This document shows positions 1-8,450 of a stretch of DNA of 64,000 nucleotides, one piece after another. Position numbers and translations under genes: made by a program. The number at the start of each line of letters is the position of its first letter. The stretch's first letter is position 1. Origin of the DNA: a virus. The stretch lies in the IMG/VR virus record IMGVR_UViG_3300042991_000365, positions 1 to 64,000 of that record, one strand, 5' to 3'. The notes beneath the pieces were generated by a model. It had not been told where the DNA came from, did not search any database, and was given only the letters and a program-made list of their open reading frames with translations.

Positions 1-234
1 ACAAGTGGTTACAATATTAGTGATGAATATAAATTTCAAAAAGCATATATTAAATATTATGTTAAAGCGGAAAATGTTTTTGATAAAACAGACGAAGAAT
101 ATGAAAAAGAAAAAAAAGAATTAATTGCAACAGCTTTAGAATATTTATATGATAATTTTGGTTTGAATAATAAAATAGAAGACCTTTATCCTAATGAAAT
201 GTATAGAGTTAATAGTAAAAAATATAATATATAA
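1..234 (+). CDS. KYNI-family protein, 5' end outside window
   Basis: The frame is open from the window edge; 77 residues are visible. They are charged and lysine/glutamate-rich and end in SKKYNI, the C-terminal signature shared by about thirty small proteins in this window. No domain is recognised in the visible part. A 3-base gap separates it from the next gene, which has the same tail, so the two are probably co-transcribed. Confidence 0.7.
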   Translation, partial: TSGYNISDEYKFQKAYIKYYVKAENVFDKTDEEYEKEKKELIATALEYLYDNFGLNNKIEDLYPNEMYRVNSKKYNI

Positions 235-237
235 TTA

Positions 238-765
238 ATGATAACAAGTTTTAGTGATTTTCAGATGCCAGATGTAAATTCAGTTAGTAGAGAATTTTGG
301 AAAATGACTACTGTGGTGAATTGGAAAAAAGTAATAGTAGATTATAAAAATGCTGATAAATTTAGTAGTAGTAATCGTGAAGTAAACGAAAACCGAAAAA
401 AAATTAAAGAACTTGCTCAAAAGAGATTGTGTTTAAAATATGAATATGAACAAATAAAAAATTTTGAAAAAGAATTACAATATATGTATAAACAATTATA
501 TCTATATTTTAAAAAATCTTGGTTAGATGGTAAAATTGATGTAAGTGATGATGGCTATTGGGATCTTTTAACATCTGTAATTGGTAGTGGAAAGAAATTT
601 ACTAAAGAATGTTTGTGGAATCCTAAAATTCTTTCAGACATGGCAAAAAAAAATAATTATGTTGAAAATTTTAGTTATCTTTTTACTATTGATGAAAAAG
701 AGTATATTGAAATTAAATCTAAATATGATCCACTTTTTAGAGATGTTAAAAAATATAATATATGA
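238..765 (+). CDS. KYNI-tailed unknown protein
   Basis: 175 residues. The N-terminus (MITSFSDFQ) only loosely resembles the family's M-K-x-I-K-x-Y-E start, but the end is VKKYNI. A lysine/glutamate-rich helical stretch at about residues 45-95 could form a coiled coil. The stop overlaps the next ATG by four bases (ATGA), which implies translational coupling. No function is recognised. Confidence 0.75.
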   Translation: MITSFSDFQMPDVNSVSREFWKMTTVVNWKKVIVDYKNADKFSSSNREVNENRKKIKELAQKRLCLKYEYEQIKNFEKELQYMYKQLYLYFKKSWLDGKIDVSDDGYWDLLTSVIGSGKKFTKECLWNPKILSDMAKKNNYVENFSYLFTIDEKEYIEIKSKYDPLFRDVKKYNI

Positions 766-1124
766 AAAAGAAATTTTTTAGACGCAAATTAGAAATAGAT
801 ATTTTAGATTTAGCCAAATATTATAATGGTGATATGTCTAAAGCTATAGATGATTTGTTAGAGTTAGCTGAAAATTCATCAAGTTATAAAATATATTCTA
901 AATACCTTAATAGTTGGTTTAAAGGAGAAAGATTGTTTAGATATGGTAAATCATTTGATTATAGGCATGATAAATCATATGGATTAATAATAAACAATAA
1001 TTATTTTTCAAGTTATGATTATTTAATAAAAAGAACAGAGAAAGTAATTTTTACATTTTTTAATGTATATTTTGATGATAATATTATTGAAACAGTATCA
1101 GATGTGTCAAAATATAATATTTAA
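762..1124 (+). CDS. KYNI-tailed unknown protein
   Basis: 120 residues ending in SKYNI, starting inside the stop of the upstream gene. The N-terminus is basic (MKKKFFRRK) and lacks the usual family start. It ends convergently against the minus-strand gene at 1121-2029, the two stop codons overlapping, so no terminator fits between them. Function unknown. Confidence 0.7.
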   Translation: MKKKFFRRKLEIDILDLAKYYNGDMSKAIDDLLELAENSSSYKIYSKYLNSWFKGERLFRYGKSFDYRHDKSYGLIINNNYFSSYDYLIKRTEKVIFTFFNVYFDDNIIETVSDVSKYNI

Positions 1125-2029
1125 TCCCATTCAAGTCTATTTACCGTATATTCGTTTAAAGTTTCCTTATCAATAGAACCAGAAATATAATCATAATATG
1201 GTTTTTTAAATTTAAAATATTCAATTTCATTTAAAATGGCTTGTAAATTACCATAATTAGTATCTTCAAATTCATACTCACCATAAAGTCCTTTTAATTC
1301 GCTTTTAATATCAGACCAACTAATATTAAGTTTTATGTATAACATATCTACTTCTTTTTCTTCACCTTTTTTTATAATCTTTTTATTTTTATGTTCGATT
1401 TCTCCAATTTCTTTTTCAAAAGCATTTTTTATTTTGGTGTAATATTCATCAAGATCAGCAGAATCTTGAGCTTCACTTAAAGCAAGTTGGAGACTACTGT
1501 TTAGTTCTTTTAAATCTCTGGTATCTATATATTTAACAAATTTTTCATCATTAAAATATATATCTCCATTTTTAAATGTTAAATTTTCATCTGTTAATAA
1601 TTCATCATCAATTTCAAGACCTTTATCTATACAATATTTAATTATTTCTTTTTTTGTGTCTTCATTATAATAATACCACCATGTGTTTATATCGTATCCA
1701 TAATTATCAGATGGATTATATTCATATTCGCCATTTAAGATTTGAATTTCAAATTCGTAGTCATCAGATAATATATCATCAAAATCATTAACAACTAAAT
1801 ATGTATCATCATTTATAATTTCTATGTCCATTAATTTACAAAAATACTCATCTGATATTAATTTATTTTCCCATAAAATAATCCAACCTCGTTCATTTAT
1901 ATCACTATCAATATTATCAAATGATACATTATAGTTTTTAATTAAATTTTTTATATCATTTTCATCAAAATTTAAAGCTGATTCATATTCATCATATGCT
2001 GTTAACATTGTTAAAATTAAATTGACCAT
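1121..2029 (-). CDS. acidic unknown protein
   Basis: 302 residues, very rich in Asp, Glu, Tyr and Asn. No enzyme motif is seen. Its composition and a helical segment near residues 185-215 resemble parts of the 437-residue protein at 22735-24048, so a distant relationship is possible but not shown. It is divergent from the gene at 2080; the short AT-rich gap between them should hold both start signals. Confidence 0.7.
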   Translation of the reverse strand: MVNLILTMLTAYDEYESALNFDENDIKNLIKNYNVSFDNIDSDINERGWIILWENKLISDEYFCKLMDIEIINDDTYLVVNDFDDILSDDYEFEIQILNGEYEYNPSDNYGYDINTWWYYYNEDTKKEIIKYCIDKGLEIDDELLTDENLTFKNGDIYFNDEKFVKYIDTRDLKELNSSLQLALSEAQDSADLDEYYTKIKNAFEKEIGEIEHKNKKIIKKGEEKEVDMLYIKLNISWSDIKSELKGLYGEYEFEDTNYGNLQAILNEIEYFKFKKPYYDYISGSIDKETLNEYTVNRLEWD

Positions 2030-2079
2030 TAAAATATAATATTTTTTATTTTATATATATTAAAAAAAATTATTATATT

Positions 2080-2475
2080 GTGGTCTTTATAAAAATATTT
2101 GAAAAATATTTAGAAGTAGATGATGTTAAACAAGAAATTTTAAATAAAGCTATTGAAACAGGTGAAGTTGAAGTTCTTGGGTTTTTTATAAATAAAGGAT
2201 ATGATATTGATAATATAAGTTCTATTGTAAAAGCAATGCCAATTGATAATATGTTATTGTATTTTCTAAAAAACGGTATCAATATTGAAAAATATAAAGA
2301 CGATTATGATATAAAAAGAAAATTAGAAGATTACGATATTCAAGATACATTAATGGAAAATGGATATGATAGATTAATATATAATACTGTTGGATTTTGT
2401 TGGAGAGTTAAAAATAATCCAAAATATGCAGATATTATTTCTTTGTATGAAGACTCCACAAAATATAATATATGA
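2080..2475 (+). CDS. KYNI-tailed protein with degenerate ankyrin-like repeats
   Basis: 131 residues starting at GTG. The start, M-V-F-I-K-I-F-E-K-Y, fits the family N-terminal pattern and the end is TKYNI. Residues about 20-75 contain two helix pairs with the rhythm of ankyrin repeats (FFINKGYDI, YFLKNGINI). Known ankyrin repeats bind proteins; the partner is unknown. The stop overlaps the next start by four bases. Confidence 0.65.
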   Translation: MVFIKIFEKYLEVDDVKQEILNKAIETGEVEVLGFFINKGYDIDNISSIVKAMPIDNMLLYFLKNGINIEKYKDDYDIKRKLEDYDIQDTLMENGYDRLIYNTVGFCWRVKNNPKYADIISLYEDSTKYNI

Positions 2476-2822
2476 AACATTTAAAATTTTTTGAAAATAA
2501 TAGCGATTTTCTTTGGTTGGTTGTTTATATAAACCACTCCGAAGATAATGAGAGCGAATATAGATTATTTAATAATATTGAAAATGCTGAAAATTATTTT
2601 CTAAAATTAATCAATGATATTAAAGAAATAAGATTTGCAAATAAAGGCAAAGAAATGAGTCAAATAGATATTATCACCGATGTAAATAGTGCGGTGGATT
2701 ATTTTGAGGATGAATTAGTCGGTTTATATACATTATATATTAGTGAGATGGAAGTTGAAGACGAATTTGATTTACCTGGATATATAAAAGTTGCAAGAGA
2801 TTCAAAAAAATATAATATATGA
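2472..2822 (+). CDS. KYNI-family protein, tandem paralogue A
   Basis: 116 residues, MKHLKFFEN at the start and DSKKYNI at the end. It is clearly homologous to the next gene: both share S-E-Y, then a block of the type ENAENYFLKLINDI near residues 35-50, and similar C-terminal thirds. This is a local duplication. The genes overlap by ATGA. Function unknown. Confidence 0.8.
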   Translation: MKHLKFFENNSDFLWLVVYINHSEDNESEYRLFNNIENAENYFLKLINDIKEIRFANKGKEMSQIDIITDVNSAVDYFEDELVGLYTLYISEMEVEDEFDLPGYIKVARDSKKYNI

Positions 2823-3169
2823 TAAACTTAAAACATTTAAAACTTTTTGAGTCTATTGGTGATATAAAATGGATAGTCATTAATATACCCTTTGGTGATC
2901 CAAGTGAATATATGATATCAATATTTGATGATATGGAAAGTGCTGAAAACTACTTTATTGAACTTGTTAATGATATAGCTATGTCTGACAAATACGAAAA
3001 TGAGGATTACGAAGATTATAATGACATTATATTTACAGTAGAAGATGCCGAAGAATATGTTAGTTCTAATGACTATGTGGTTGAATATAAATCATTTAAT
3101 GTTCGAGGTAAATATGAACTACCAGAAAAATTAAAAATTGGAGCTGATTCTAAAAAATATAATTTATAA
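2819..3169 (+). CDS. KYNI-family protein, tandem paralogue B
   Basis: 116 residues, same length as its upstream paralogue, with MINLKHLKLFES at the start and DSKKYNL at the end; the shared block reads ESAENYFIELVNDI. It is the last gene of this run, yet it still carries the tail, so the tail is not simply a junction with a following gene. Function unknown. Confidence 0.8.
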   Translation: MINLKHLKLFESIGDIKWIVINIPFGDPSEYMISIFDDMESAENYFIELVNDIAMSDKYENEDYEDYNDIIFTVEDAEEYVSSNDYVVEYKSFNVRGKYELPEKLKIGADSKKYNL

Positions 3170-3215
3170 TTATACATAATTATAAATAAATAATTCTAAA
3201 AAATAAACAATATAA

Positions 3216-3644
3216 ATGGAGTATATTAAAGAATTTAGGGATATATATTATCCTAAAATTAATAGTAAAAATTATGAGCTAATAGCTGCTGTTGATGATG
3301 GTGATATTAAAGAAATGAGAAAATTATTAAGTGAAGGTGCAGATGTTAATTTTCAAGATGAAAAATATGGATGGACACCTATAATGTATTGTAAATTTTA
3401 TTCTATGCTAATAGAATTAATAAGAGCTGGTGCAGATTTGAATATTAAAACATATGATGATGGTTCAACAGTTTTAATAATAAATTCATATAATAAGAAA
3501 ACCAAAGAAATGAAAAAGCTAATAAGCTGTGGCGCAGATATGAATATAAAAAATAATAAAGGTCAAGATTTTTATGATGTTGCATCCAGTGACATTAAAA
3601 AATGGATTTCTGAAAATTATCCTGAATTTGTAGCGAATAAATAA
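3216..3644 (+). CDS. ankyrin-repeat protein
   Basis: 142 residues. After an N-terminus MEYIKEFRDIY that recalls the KYNI family start, about three ankyrin repeats follow at residues 20-115, recognisable by the LLSEGADVN, LIRAGADLN and LISCGADMN hairpin signatures. Ankyrin repeats are protein-binding scaffolds; in phages they often target host proteins, but nothing here identifies a partner. It lacks the KYNI tail. Confidence 0.85.
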   Translation: MEYIKEFRDIYYPKINSKNYELIAAVDDGDIKEMRKLLSEGADVNFQDEKYGWTPIMYCKFYSMLIELIRAGADLNIKTYDDGSTVLIINSYNKKTKEMKKLISCGADMNIKNNKGQDFYDVASSDIKKWISENYPEFVANK

Positions 3645-3655
3645 AAACTTTTTAT

Positions 3656-3663
3656 TATATTTG
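3656..3663 (+). promoter_or_regulatory. Bacteroidota-type -7 element
   Basis: TATATTTG fits TAnnTTTG and lies 20 bases before the lipoprotein ATG. No well-spaced -33 TTG is seen. Confidence 0.5.
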
Positions 3664-3682
3664 CCATATAAAAATAAAAAAT

Positions 3683-3889
3683 ATGAAAAAATTAATTTTA
3701 GTTTTCGCGTTGGGATTATTTACAATTAGTTGCGCAACAATAAGTACGATTCCCGAAACAAGTAAGGTGACAGGAGTTGAAACGGCAAAACGTCCTAAAA
3801 AAGGTAAGTTCATTGTAACAACTGATTATTATCAGTTTCGTACAGACAAGAATTTCCAAATTGGTGATGAATTACAAATTTGCAAGTAA
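3683..3889 (+). CDS. small lipoprotein
   Basis: 68 residues. A lysine start and a hydrophobic stretch are followed by a lipobox (TISC) with Cys17, so the mature peptide should be lipid-anchored, in a Bacteroidota host possibly on the outer membrane. The rest is a short basic domain ending in GDELQICK. It has its own promoter element. Small phage lipoproteins can act in superinfection exclusion; that role is only a possibility here. Confidence 0.75.
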   Translation: MKKLILVFALGLFTISCATISTIPETSKVTGVETAKRPKKGKFIVTTDYYQFRTDKNFQIGDELQICK

Positions 3890-3968
3890 TTAAAAAACTG
3901 GTTGTATAAACTATAATAAAATTCCAATTTTTTATTGAAAATATTTTTTTTTTATAAAAAATAATATT

Positions 3969-3976
3969 TATCTTTG
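3969..3976 (+). promoter_or_regulatory. Bacteroidota-type -7 element
   Basis: TATCTTTG followed by CAC, 24 bases before the ATG at 4000. It fits TAnnTTTG; the -33 box is not clear. Confidence 0.55.
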
Positions 3977-3999
3977 CACAAAAAATAAATTATAGAATT

Positions 4000-4188
4000 A
4001 TGTCAAAATATCACATACCATTACCAACTAGAATAAAGGATGCTACTATTAAATTAAAACAAATTGGATATACAGTTATCAATAATGATGATGAAAATTT
4101 TGCAATATTAGCAGAGCGTAAAAAATATATATGTAATAATACCAATGAGTTTTTTAAAATTGCAGAACAATTAACTTCTGATATATAA
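4000..4188 (+). CDS. small unknown protein
   Basis: 62 residues, soluble, with a mixed alpha/beta look. It has its own upstream -7 element. No recognised family and neither of the shared tails. Confidence 0.65.
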   Translation: MSKYHIPLPTRIKDATIKLKQIGYTVINNDDENFAILAERKKYICNNTNEFFKIAEQLTSDI

Positions 4189-4212
4189 TGAACAATTATT
4201 AAAAATTATAAT

Positions 4213-4722
4213 ATGGTACTTGCAATTTTATCTTCAGTTTTAATATTAAGTGTTACTGCTCTTATAGTTGTATTTTTAAAATATCGAAAACTTAAAAATA
4301 CACCTACCAATTTAGAAGATTTTAATATTTTAAAGAGTAAGTATGATTCTCTCATTTCTAAAAATGAAAAAATTATAGAGGCTTTAAAAAAACAACCTTT
4401 AAGACATGGTTATTTTGAAACACCATTAACGTCAACCGATGGACTTACTAAAAAAGTAACATCATTTAGTCCAATAATATTTGTTGAAGAATTAGATAGA
4501 TTTACTGATGGTACATGTGAAGTTCAAATAGTAAAAATAATTCCAAAAATATCTTCAGGTGAACAATCGCATGATAAACTTTTTAAATATATTGAAGATA
4601 ATTTTTCACCAATTAAGAAAATATCTGACATAACTTGGTTAGAGAGTGAAACAGAGATTAAAGAACTTAGAAAACATAAAATTCAAAATATTTTAAAAAA
4701 TATTGACGACGATAATAATTAA
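4213..4722 (+). CDS. membrane-anchored coiled-coil protein with basic tail
   Basis: 169 residues: a transmembrane segment at about 3-22, a coiled coil at about 38-62, then a soluble domain. The C-terminus contains ITWLESETEIKELRKHKIQNI, a member of the basic-tail group. The frameshifted gene at 44258-44769 has the same architecture and a near-identical tail, so the two are paralogues. Function unknown. Confidence 0.75.
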   Translation: MVLAILSSVLILSVTALIVVFLKYRKLKNTPTNLEDFNILKSKYDSLISKNEKIIEALKKQPLRHGYFETPLTSTDGLTKKVTSFSPIIFVEELDRFTDGTCEVQIVKIIPKISSGEQSHDKLFKYIEDNFSPIKKISDITWLESETEIKELRKHKIQNILKNIDDDNN

Positions 4723-4727
4723 ATTCA

Positions 4728-4988
4728 ATGGGAGTTTTTAGTAATAAGTGGTGGAATAGATCCATTGTCATTATGCATACTAATTTTGACAGTGAGCATT
4801 TATCTAAATTAGGATTAAAGTGTGATATGAGCAATAATAATAAATTTTTTATATATAATGTTGATAGAACATTTACTCTTTCGTTACATAAATACGATTA
4901 CAATAAGATTGAAACTATTTATAATAATTTCTTAAGAAAACAAAAAATTCAAAAAATATCAAAGAGTAATATTGTTAAGTTTATTTAG
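4728..4988 (+). CDS. small unknown protein
   Basis: 86 residues, following the previous gene by 5 bases. The C-terminus is lysine-rich (RKQKIQKISKSN), similar to the basic-tail group. It ends convergently, overlapping the 3' end of the minus-strand gene at 4959-5270 by 30 bases. Function unknown. Confidence 0.65.
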   Translation: MGVFSNKWWNRSIVIMHTNFDSEHLSKLGLKCDMSNNNKFFIYNVDRTFTLSLHKYDYNKIETIYNNFLRKQKIQKISKSNIVKFI

Positions 4989-5270
4989 TTTTAAAAATCT
5001 ATGATCAAAAAATATATTTTTATAATATTCATAACCTCTATCACCATCATATACTAAAGAAAATTTAACATTATCATTTATACCACATGATATTGTAATT
5101 AAATTATCATTAATATCTGTTATAATATATTTTTTATTTTTATTAAAATATACTTTGTTTTTTTCTGATACAGATAAAAGCTCGCCAGAAAATTTATGAT
5201 ATGTCATTGAATAAATAGTTCTACTTATATTATCTTTTGCTATCAAATGATCACCTATTTTCATTTTCAT
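4959..5270 (-). CDS. SH3-like small protein
   Basis: 103 residues, beta-rich, beginning MKMKIGDHLIAKDN and containing KKYIITDI, the pattern of the small SH3-like barrels common in this window. It is the last of a four-gene minus-strand operon (6090 to 4959) and overlaps the upstream gene by 20 bases. Function unknown. Confidence 0.7.
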   Translation of the reverse strand: MKMKIGDHLIAKDNISRTIYSMTYHKFSGELLSVSEKNKVYFNKNKKYIITDINDNLITISCGINDNVKFSLVYDGDRGYEYYKNIFFDHRFLKLNKLNNITL

Positions 5271-5625
5271 TTATTTTTATTATCTTTTTCTTTCTTAATA
5301 TTTTTGTACCATATACTTTTCCCATTTCAAATGCTTGCTCATTTGTTGGAATACCATTTTCTTTCACTGAGCCAAAAATTGGGTGTGCGCAACAAAATAA
5401 TTTTTCAACTCTTTCTCTTGTTTCATTTGAATAATATCCAGCAAAATATCCCAAGTTTGATTTTGCTATTTTTTCTGCATTATCATGTATTCTTTCAGGA
5501 CACTTATCTATTTCACTTTGAATATATGATATATATTCTACTAAATATTGGTCTGCATCTTCTTTATCTTTAATGTCCATTGCAGTCTTCAGACAGTCTT
5601 TGGGATCGAATTTTGTAAATTTCAT
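5251..5625 (-). CDS. conserved unknown phage protein
   Basis: 124 residues, helical, with the block ERIHDNAEKIAKSN, then GYFAGYYSNETRERVE and CAHPIFGSV. I recognise this as a recurring hypothetical protein of Bacteroidota and their phages, without known activity. The C-terminus (LRKKKIIKINENENR) belongs to the basic-tail group. It starts inside the stop of the upstream gene. Confidence 0.75.
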   Translation of the reverse strand: MKFTKFDPKDCLKTAMDIKDKEDADQYLVEYISYIQSEIDKCPERIHDNAEKIAKSNLGYFAGYYSNETRERVEKLFCCAHPIFGSVKENGIPTNEQAFEMGKVYGTKILRKKKIIKINENENR

Positions 5626-5843
5626 AGTGAATATATTTCATAGTTTAACAACATTTTCCACTTTAATTCATATGTATTGTCACTATTCATACTAGATACT
5701 ATTAATCCATTTTTGTTTCTAGAATTTATAATTACAATATCTATTTCTGGACTTAATCCTTCATTATAATCATCATAACAAGGAAAAACTATTTTATATG
5801 TTTTTCCATTTATTACATCATATGGGTTTGTTACTTTATCCAT
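5622..5843 (-). CDS. small unknown protein
   Basis: 73 residues with beta-strand patterning (NGKTYKIVFPCYDDY). It sits between two genes of the same minus-strand operon with a 4-base overlap downstream and a 1-base gap upstream. No family recognised. Confidence 0.65.
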   Translation of the reverse strand: MDKVTNPYDVINGKTYKIVFPCYDDYNEGLSPEIDIVIINSRNKNGLIVSSMNSDNTYELKWKMLLNYEIYSL

Positions 5844-5844
5844 T

Positions 5845-6090
5845 TTATTTATCTTTATTTAACCACATTTCAAACACTTCTTTAGTTGTATAAAATTTAG
5901 GATCACTACTATTACATTTGTGCGTTTCTATCCAAAATAATTCATTATCACCAATCGCTTTTACCTGTGGTGTAAATCTGCGCCTGATGTCCATTGTATA
6001 TTCAGGTGGTAATAATTCTGTGATCCATTCAGCAAAATCAATAGCTATTTGCATAGAGTTATTATTTTCTATTAAATCTTTATTTTTCAT
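5845..6090 (-). CDS. small unknown protein
   Basis: 81 residues, first gene of the minus-strand operon; a helical N-terminal half is followed by TKEVFEMWLNKDK at the end. A promoter element lies 47 bases upstream. Function unknown. Confidence 0.65.
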   Translation of the reverse strand: MKNKDLIENNNSMQIAIDFAEWITELLPPEYTMDIRRRFTPQVKAIGDNELFWIETHKCNSSDPKFYTTKEVFEMWLNKDK

Positions 6091-6136
6091 TTTTTTTAAT
6101 TTTTTATTTTTAAATATAATAAATATTTTTTAATAA

Positions 6137-6144
6137 CAAAAATA
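6137..6144 (-). promoter_or_regulatory. Bacteroidota-type -7 element
   Basis: Read on the minus strand the site is TATTTTTG, fitting TAnnTTTG, and it points at the operon starting at 6090. Confidence 0.45.
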
Positions 6145-6170
6145 ATATAATGATTTTTAATATATAGTTT

Positions 6171-6412
6171 ATGAAATTTCTTAAAAAATTTGACTCAAGT
6201 ATAAATTTAATATTGGTAGTTATGTTGCACGTAAAAGAAAAAACGGCTTTATTTATATTATAGATGATATGAATTATTTAAGAAATTTAATATGGATTTA
6301 TAAAATTATAAATATAGATACAAATATGCATGAATGGGTAACCGAAAATTCTTTAAGAGATTTAACAGAAAAGGAAAAAATATTAGTATCAGCAAAAAAA
6401 TACAATCTATGA
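6171..6412 (+). pseudogene. frameshifted KYNL-family gene
   Basis: The start MKFLKKFDSS is a family N-terminus, but this frame runs into TAG after 30 codons. From about 6205 another frame carries the rest: NIGSYVARKRKNGFIYII and so on, ending in AKKYNL at a TGA that overlaps the next ATG. The two halves make one normal family gene if one base is missing near 6195-6215, either a real mutation or a sequencing error. Confidence 0.75.
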
Positions 6413-6555
6413 GGATAAAAAAATGTAACAACTGTAAGGAAGACAAAGAGGTAATTGAATTTGAGTATTTGTTTTTCAGAGAAAAATATGAAAATGTTTG
6501 TAAAAAATGTAAAGAGAATGGTGTAATTATAGAAGATGAAAAATATTTTAAATAA
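6409..6555 (+). CDS. two-CxxC zinc-binding mini-protein
   Basis: 48 residues from the ATG that overlaps the preceding KYNL stop; a longer in-frame extension upstream is rejected because it lies over the preceding gene. CNNC near the start and CKKC near residue 32 form a four-cysteine zinc site, as in treble-clef or zinc-ribbon mini-proteins. The role is unknown; nucleic-acid binding is plausible. Confidence 0.7.
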   Translation: MRIKKCNNCKEDKEVIEFEYLFFREKYENVCKKCKENGVIIEDEKYFK

Positions 6556-6860
6556 TGAAATATATAAAAACATACGAAGGTTATAGAGTTTTTGATAAAA
6601 AGAACATTGGAGATATTGTACAATGCTATTTTACACCGTCCTATGGTTATCATAATTTAGGTGTTGGTAGAAAATATGAAATAGTTGACACAAGATCAAG
6701 TGGTCAATTTTACGAGATTAAGGTTAAACCAATAGAGTATGATCCATTAATAAATGATGATAGATTTGACAGATATTATCTTGAAGTATATTTTATGAAT
6801 CCAGAAGAAAGAATAAAACTAATAAAATTTAATAAAAAAGTAGATAAATACAATATATGA
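6555..6860 (+). CDS. KYNI-family SH3-like protein
   Basis: 101 residues, MKYIKTYEGYR to DKYNI. After the start module comes NIGDIVQCYF and RKYEIVDT, an SH3-like barrel pattern. First of three overlapping family genes (ATGA junctions at 6857 and 7153). Function unknown. Confidence 0.8.
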   Translation: MKYIKTYEGYRVFDKKNIGDIVQCYFTPSYGYHNLGVGRKYEIVDTRSSGQFYEIKVKPIEYDPLINDDRFDRYYLEVYFMNPEERIKLIKFNKKVDKYNI

Positions 6861-7156
6861 AATTTATAAAAACATACGAAGGAGTTTGGGAAAAGAACAT
6901 AAAAGTTGGTGAGATATACAAAATGACAGACTTTTTAGTTGCTGAAAAAGGTTATTTAAGAAATATTCCAATTTGTAGAGTTTTAGATACGACTGGATAT
7001 GGATATTTTAATATTAAAACTTTTATTAAATCGACAAGAGAAAAGTATGTAATGGAATTATATAAAAAATTTATTTTAAAAAAAGCAACACCAGAAGAAA
7101 TTAAAGAATTTGAAGAATTTGAAACATATGAAACATCAAAAAAATATAATATATGA
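6857..7156 (+). CDS. KYNI-family SH3-like protein
   Basis: 99 residues, MKFIKTYEGVW to SKKYNI. The core has KVGEIYKMTD and a C-terminal helix rich in glutamate. Middle gene of the three-gene overlapping run. Function unknown. Confidence 0.8.
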   Translation: MKFIKTYEGVWEKNIKVGEIYKMTDFLVAEKGYLRNIPICRVLDTTGYGYFNIKTFIKSTREKYVMELYKKFILKKATPEEIKEFEEFETYETSKKYNI

Positions 7157-7518
7157 AATATCTAAAATCATACGAAGAAAAAAGAAGAGGTAATGAAATA
7201 GTATATACGTTCACAACAAAAGCCAAATCAGGTGAACATCAATATACAGTTCATATATTACAAGATGATCCAAAATATGATGAAACAAATGGACATTCTT
7301 ATAATGGACTAGCATTATCAATTGATGATACTCCAGCTTGTTGGTATGTTTCAACATTATTACATTATTCTGATCCACCAATTATAAATTTTGATAAAAT
7401 TTCAATTAGCGGTAGTTATTGGATGTGTGATAATTGGAGAGAAATTGGTGAAGAATTAAAAAGCTGGGTAGCTAATATATATCCACATTATGAAGATTTA
7501 AAAAAATATAATATATAG
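7153..7518 (+). CDS. KYNI-family protein
   Basis: 121 residues, MKYLKSYEEKRR to LKKYNI, stopping at TAG. The core is beta-rich and then helical (REIGEELKSWVANIYP). It does not show the SH3-like GDxV pattern, so different folds carry the same ends. Function unknown. Confidence 0.8.
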   Translation: MKYLKSYEEKRRGNEIVYTFTTKAKSGEHQYTVHILQDDPKYDETNGHSYNGLALSIDDTPACWYVSTLLHYSDPPIINFDKISISGSYWMCDNWREIGEELKSWVANIYPHYEDLKKYNI

Positions 7519-7544
7519 GACCAAAATTATCTTATATATAATAT

Positions 7545-7805
7545 ATGGCTACAGAATTTAGAAAAACAAGACCTGTTTCAGATTTTCAACATTTAATCGG
7601 TAAAAATATAAATGATATAATATTATTTGATGATGGTACTAATGAATTACTAGAAGCTGGCGAAACAATATTACCAAGGCATTATTTTTTGTTTGTTGGT
7701 ACAAAAAATGGAGAGTTACAATTTAAACCATATGAATTTAATCAATACAGAATAGTAGTTACAACTTATAATGATATAATATATGTAATTGATTCGATAG
7801 GTTAA
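7545..7805 (+). CDS. small unknown protein
   Basis: 86 residues following the KYNI run, without either shared end. Beta-rich, with RHYFLFVGTKNGELQFKPYE in the second half. It ends convergently against the gene at 7807. Function unknown. Confidence 0.65.
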   Translation: MATEFRKTRPVSDFQHLIGKNINDIILFDDGTNELLEAGETILPRHYFLFVGTKNGELQFKPYEFNQYRIVVTTYNDIIYVIDSIG

Positions 7806-7806
7806 A

Positions 7807-8070
7807 TTATAAATTGTATTTTTTTGATTGAGATATTAATTCCATGTATTTTTCTATTTCATCACTATCCTTTTCACTATATATTGGAAATGTGCCATAT
7901 TTATCTTCAGCCAAATCAACAGAAATTAATTTTTTCATTTTTAAATATTCTAGTTGCTCTGGATCTACCCACACCGAATAGCCTGTAATTTCATTATTTG
8001 AATCAACTTCCCATGCTTCAATTAAATTAAAATCATCTCTATGGTTTTCAAATTTTTTAATATGCATCAT
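7807..8070 (-). CDS. KYNL-family protein
   Basis: 87 residues, MMHIKKFENHRDD to SKKYNL. Isolated on the minus strand, with no family gene following it, so the tail is kept without a junction partner. Function unknown. Confidence 0.75.
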   Translation of the reverse strand: MMHIKKFENHRDDFNLIEAWEVDSNNEITGYSVWVDPEQLEYLKMKKLISVDLAEDKYGTFPIYSEKDSDEIEKYMELISQSKKYNL

Positions 8071-8103
8071 AATTTTATATATATAAAAATAATTTGTAAA
8101 ATG

Positions 8104-8134
8104 TTGTGTATTCTAAAAAATATTTTTATATTTG
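8104..8134 (+). promoter_or_regulatory. complete Bacteroidota-type promoter
   Basis: TTG at 8104-8106, a 20-base spacer, then TATATTTG at 8127-8134. Spacing and both boxes fit the phylum consensus. Transcription would start near 8140 and run through the broken gene to the terminator at 8414, giving an RNA of about 310 bases. Confidence 0.7.
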
Positions 8135-8140
8135 TATAGA

Positions 8141-8346
8141 GATAAGAAACCATTTGTTGAAAATGGTGGAACAATATTTATTAACAATAGTCGTTTTGAA
8201 TTAAAACCAATATTCAAAATAGGCGAATTTAAAAAGGGTAGTAAAGGACTATCCTAAATTGGTTTATCGTTCAAAAAAATTTATTTGATTTCGATCTTAA
8301 ATTAAACAATCGAATAGGACAAATTAACAGGTATGATAGGGTTTAA
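8141..8346 (+). pseudogene. broken small gene or its RNA relic
   Basis: No intact ORF lies here. One frame from 8141 reads DKKPFVENGGTIFINNSRFE onward and ends at TAA near 8258; a second frame from about 8248 continues TILNWFIVQKNLFDFDL onward and ends at TAA near 8346. Together they look like one protein broken by a frameshift and lacking a normal start. The rest of 8347-8413 shows nothing recognisable. The strong promoter and terminator around it leave a small-RNA role possible. Confidence 0.5.
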
Positions 8347-8413
8347 AAATCTTGTTTTTTCAAACATTTTTAAGAAGTAAAATGTCTTGACAGTTTTATG
8401 ATGGGAGTTTGTA

Positions 8414-8449
8414 AAAAAGACCTTTACCTTTTTAGGTAAAGGTCTTTTT
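8414..8449. terminator. strong bidirectional terminator
   Basis: A perfect 16-bp stem (AAAAAGACCTTTACCT and its complement) with a TTTT loop, flanked by A- and T-runs, so it should work in both directions. It ends the plus transcript from 8140 and abuts the last gene of the minus-strand KYNI array. Confidence 0.85.
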
Positions 8450-8450
8450 A

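Noticed and set aside
5237-5573. Plus-strand hydrophobic ORFs opposite the gene at 5251-5625
   Set aside because: Antisense shadows of a conserved minus-strand gene, rich in Phe and Leu as expected from reversed A/T-rich codons.
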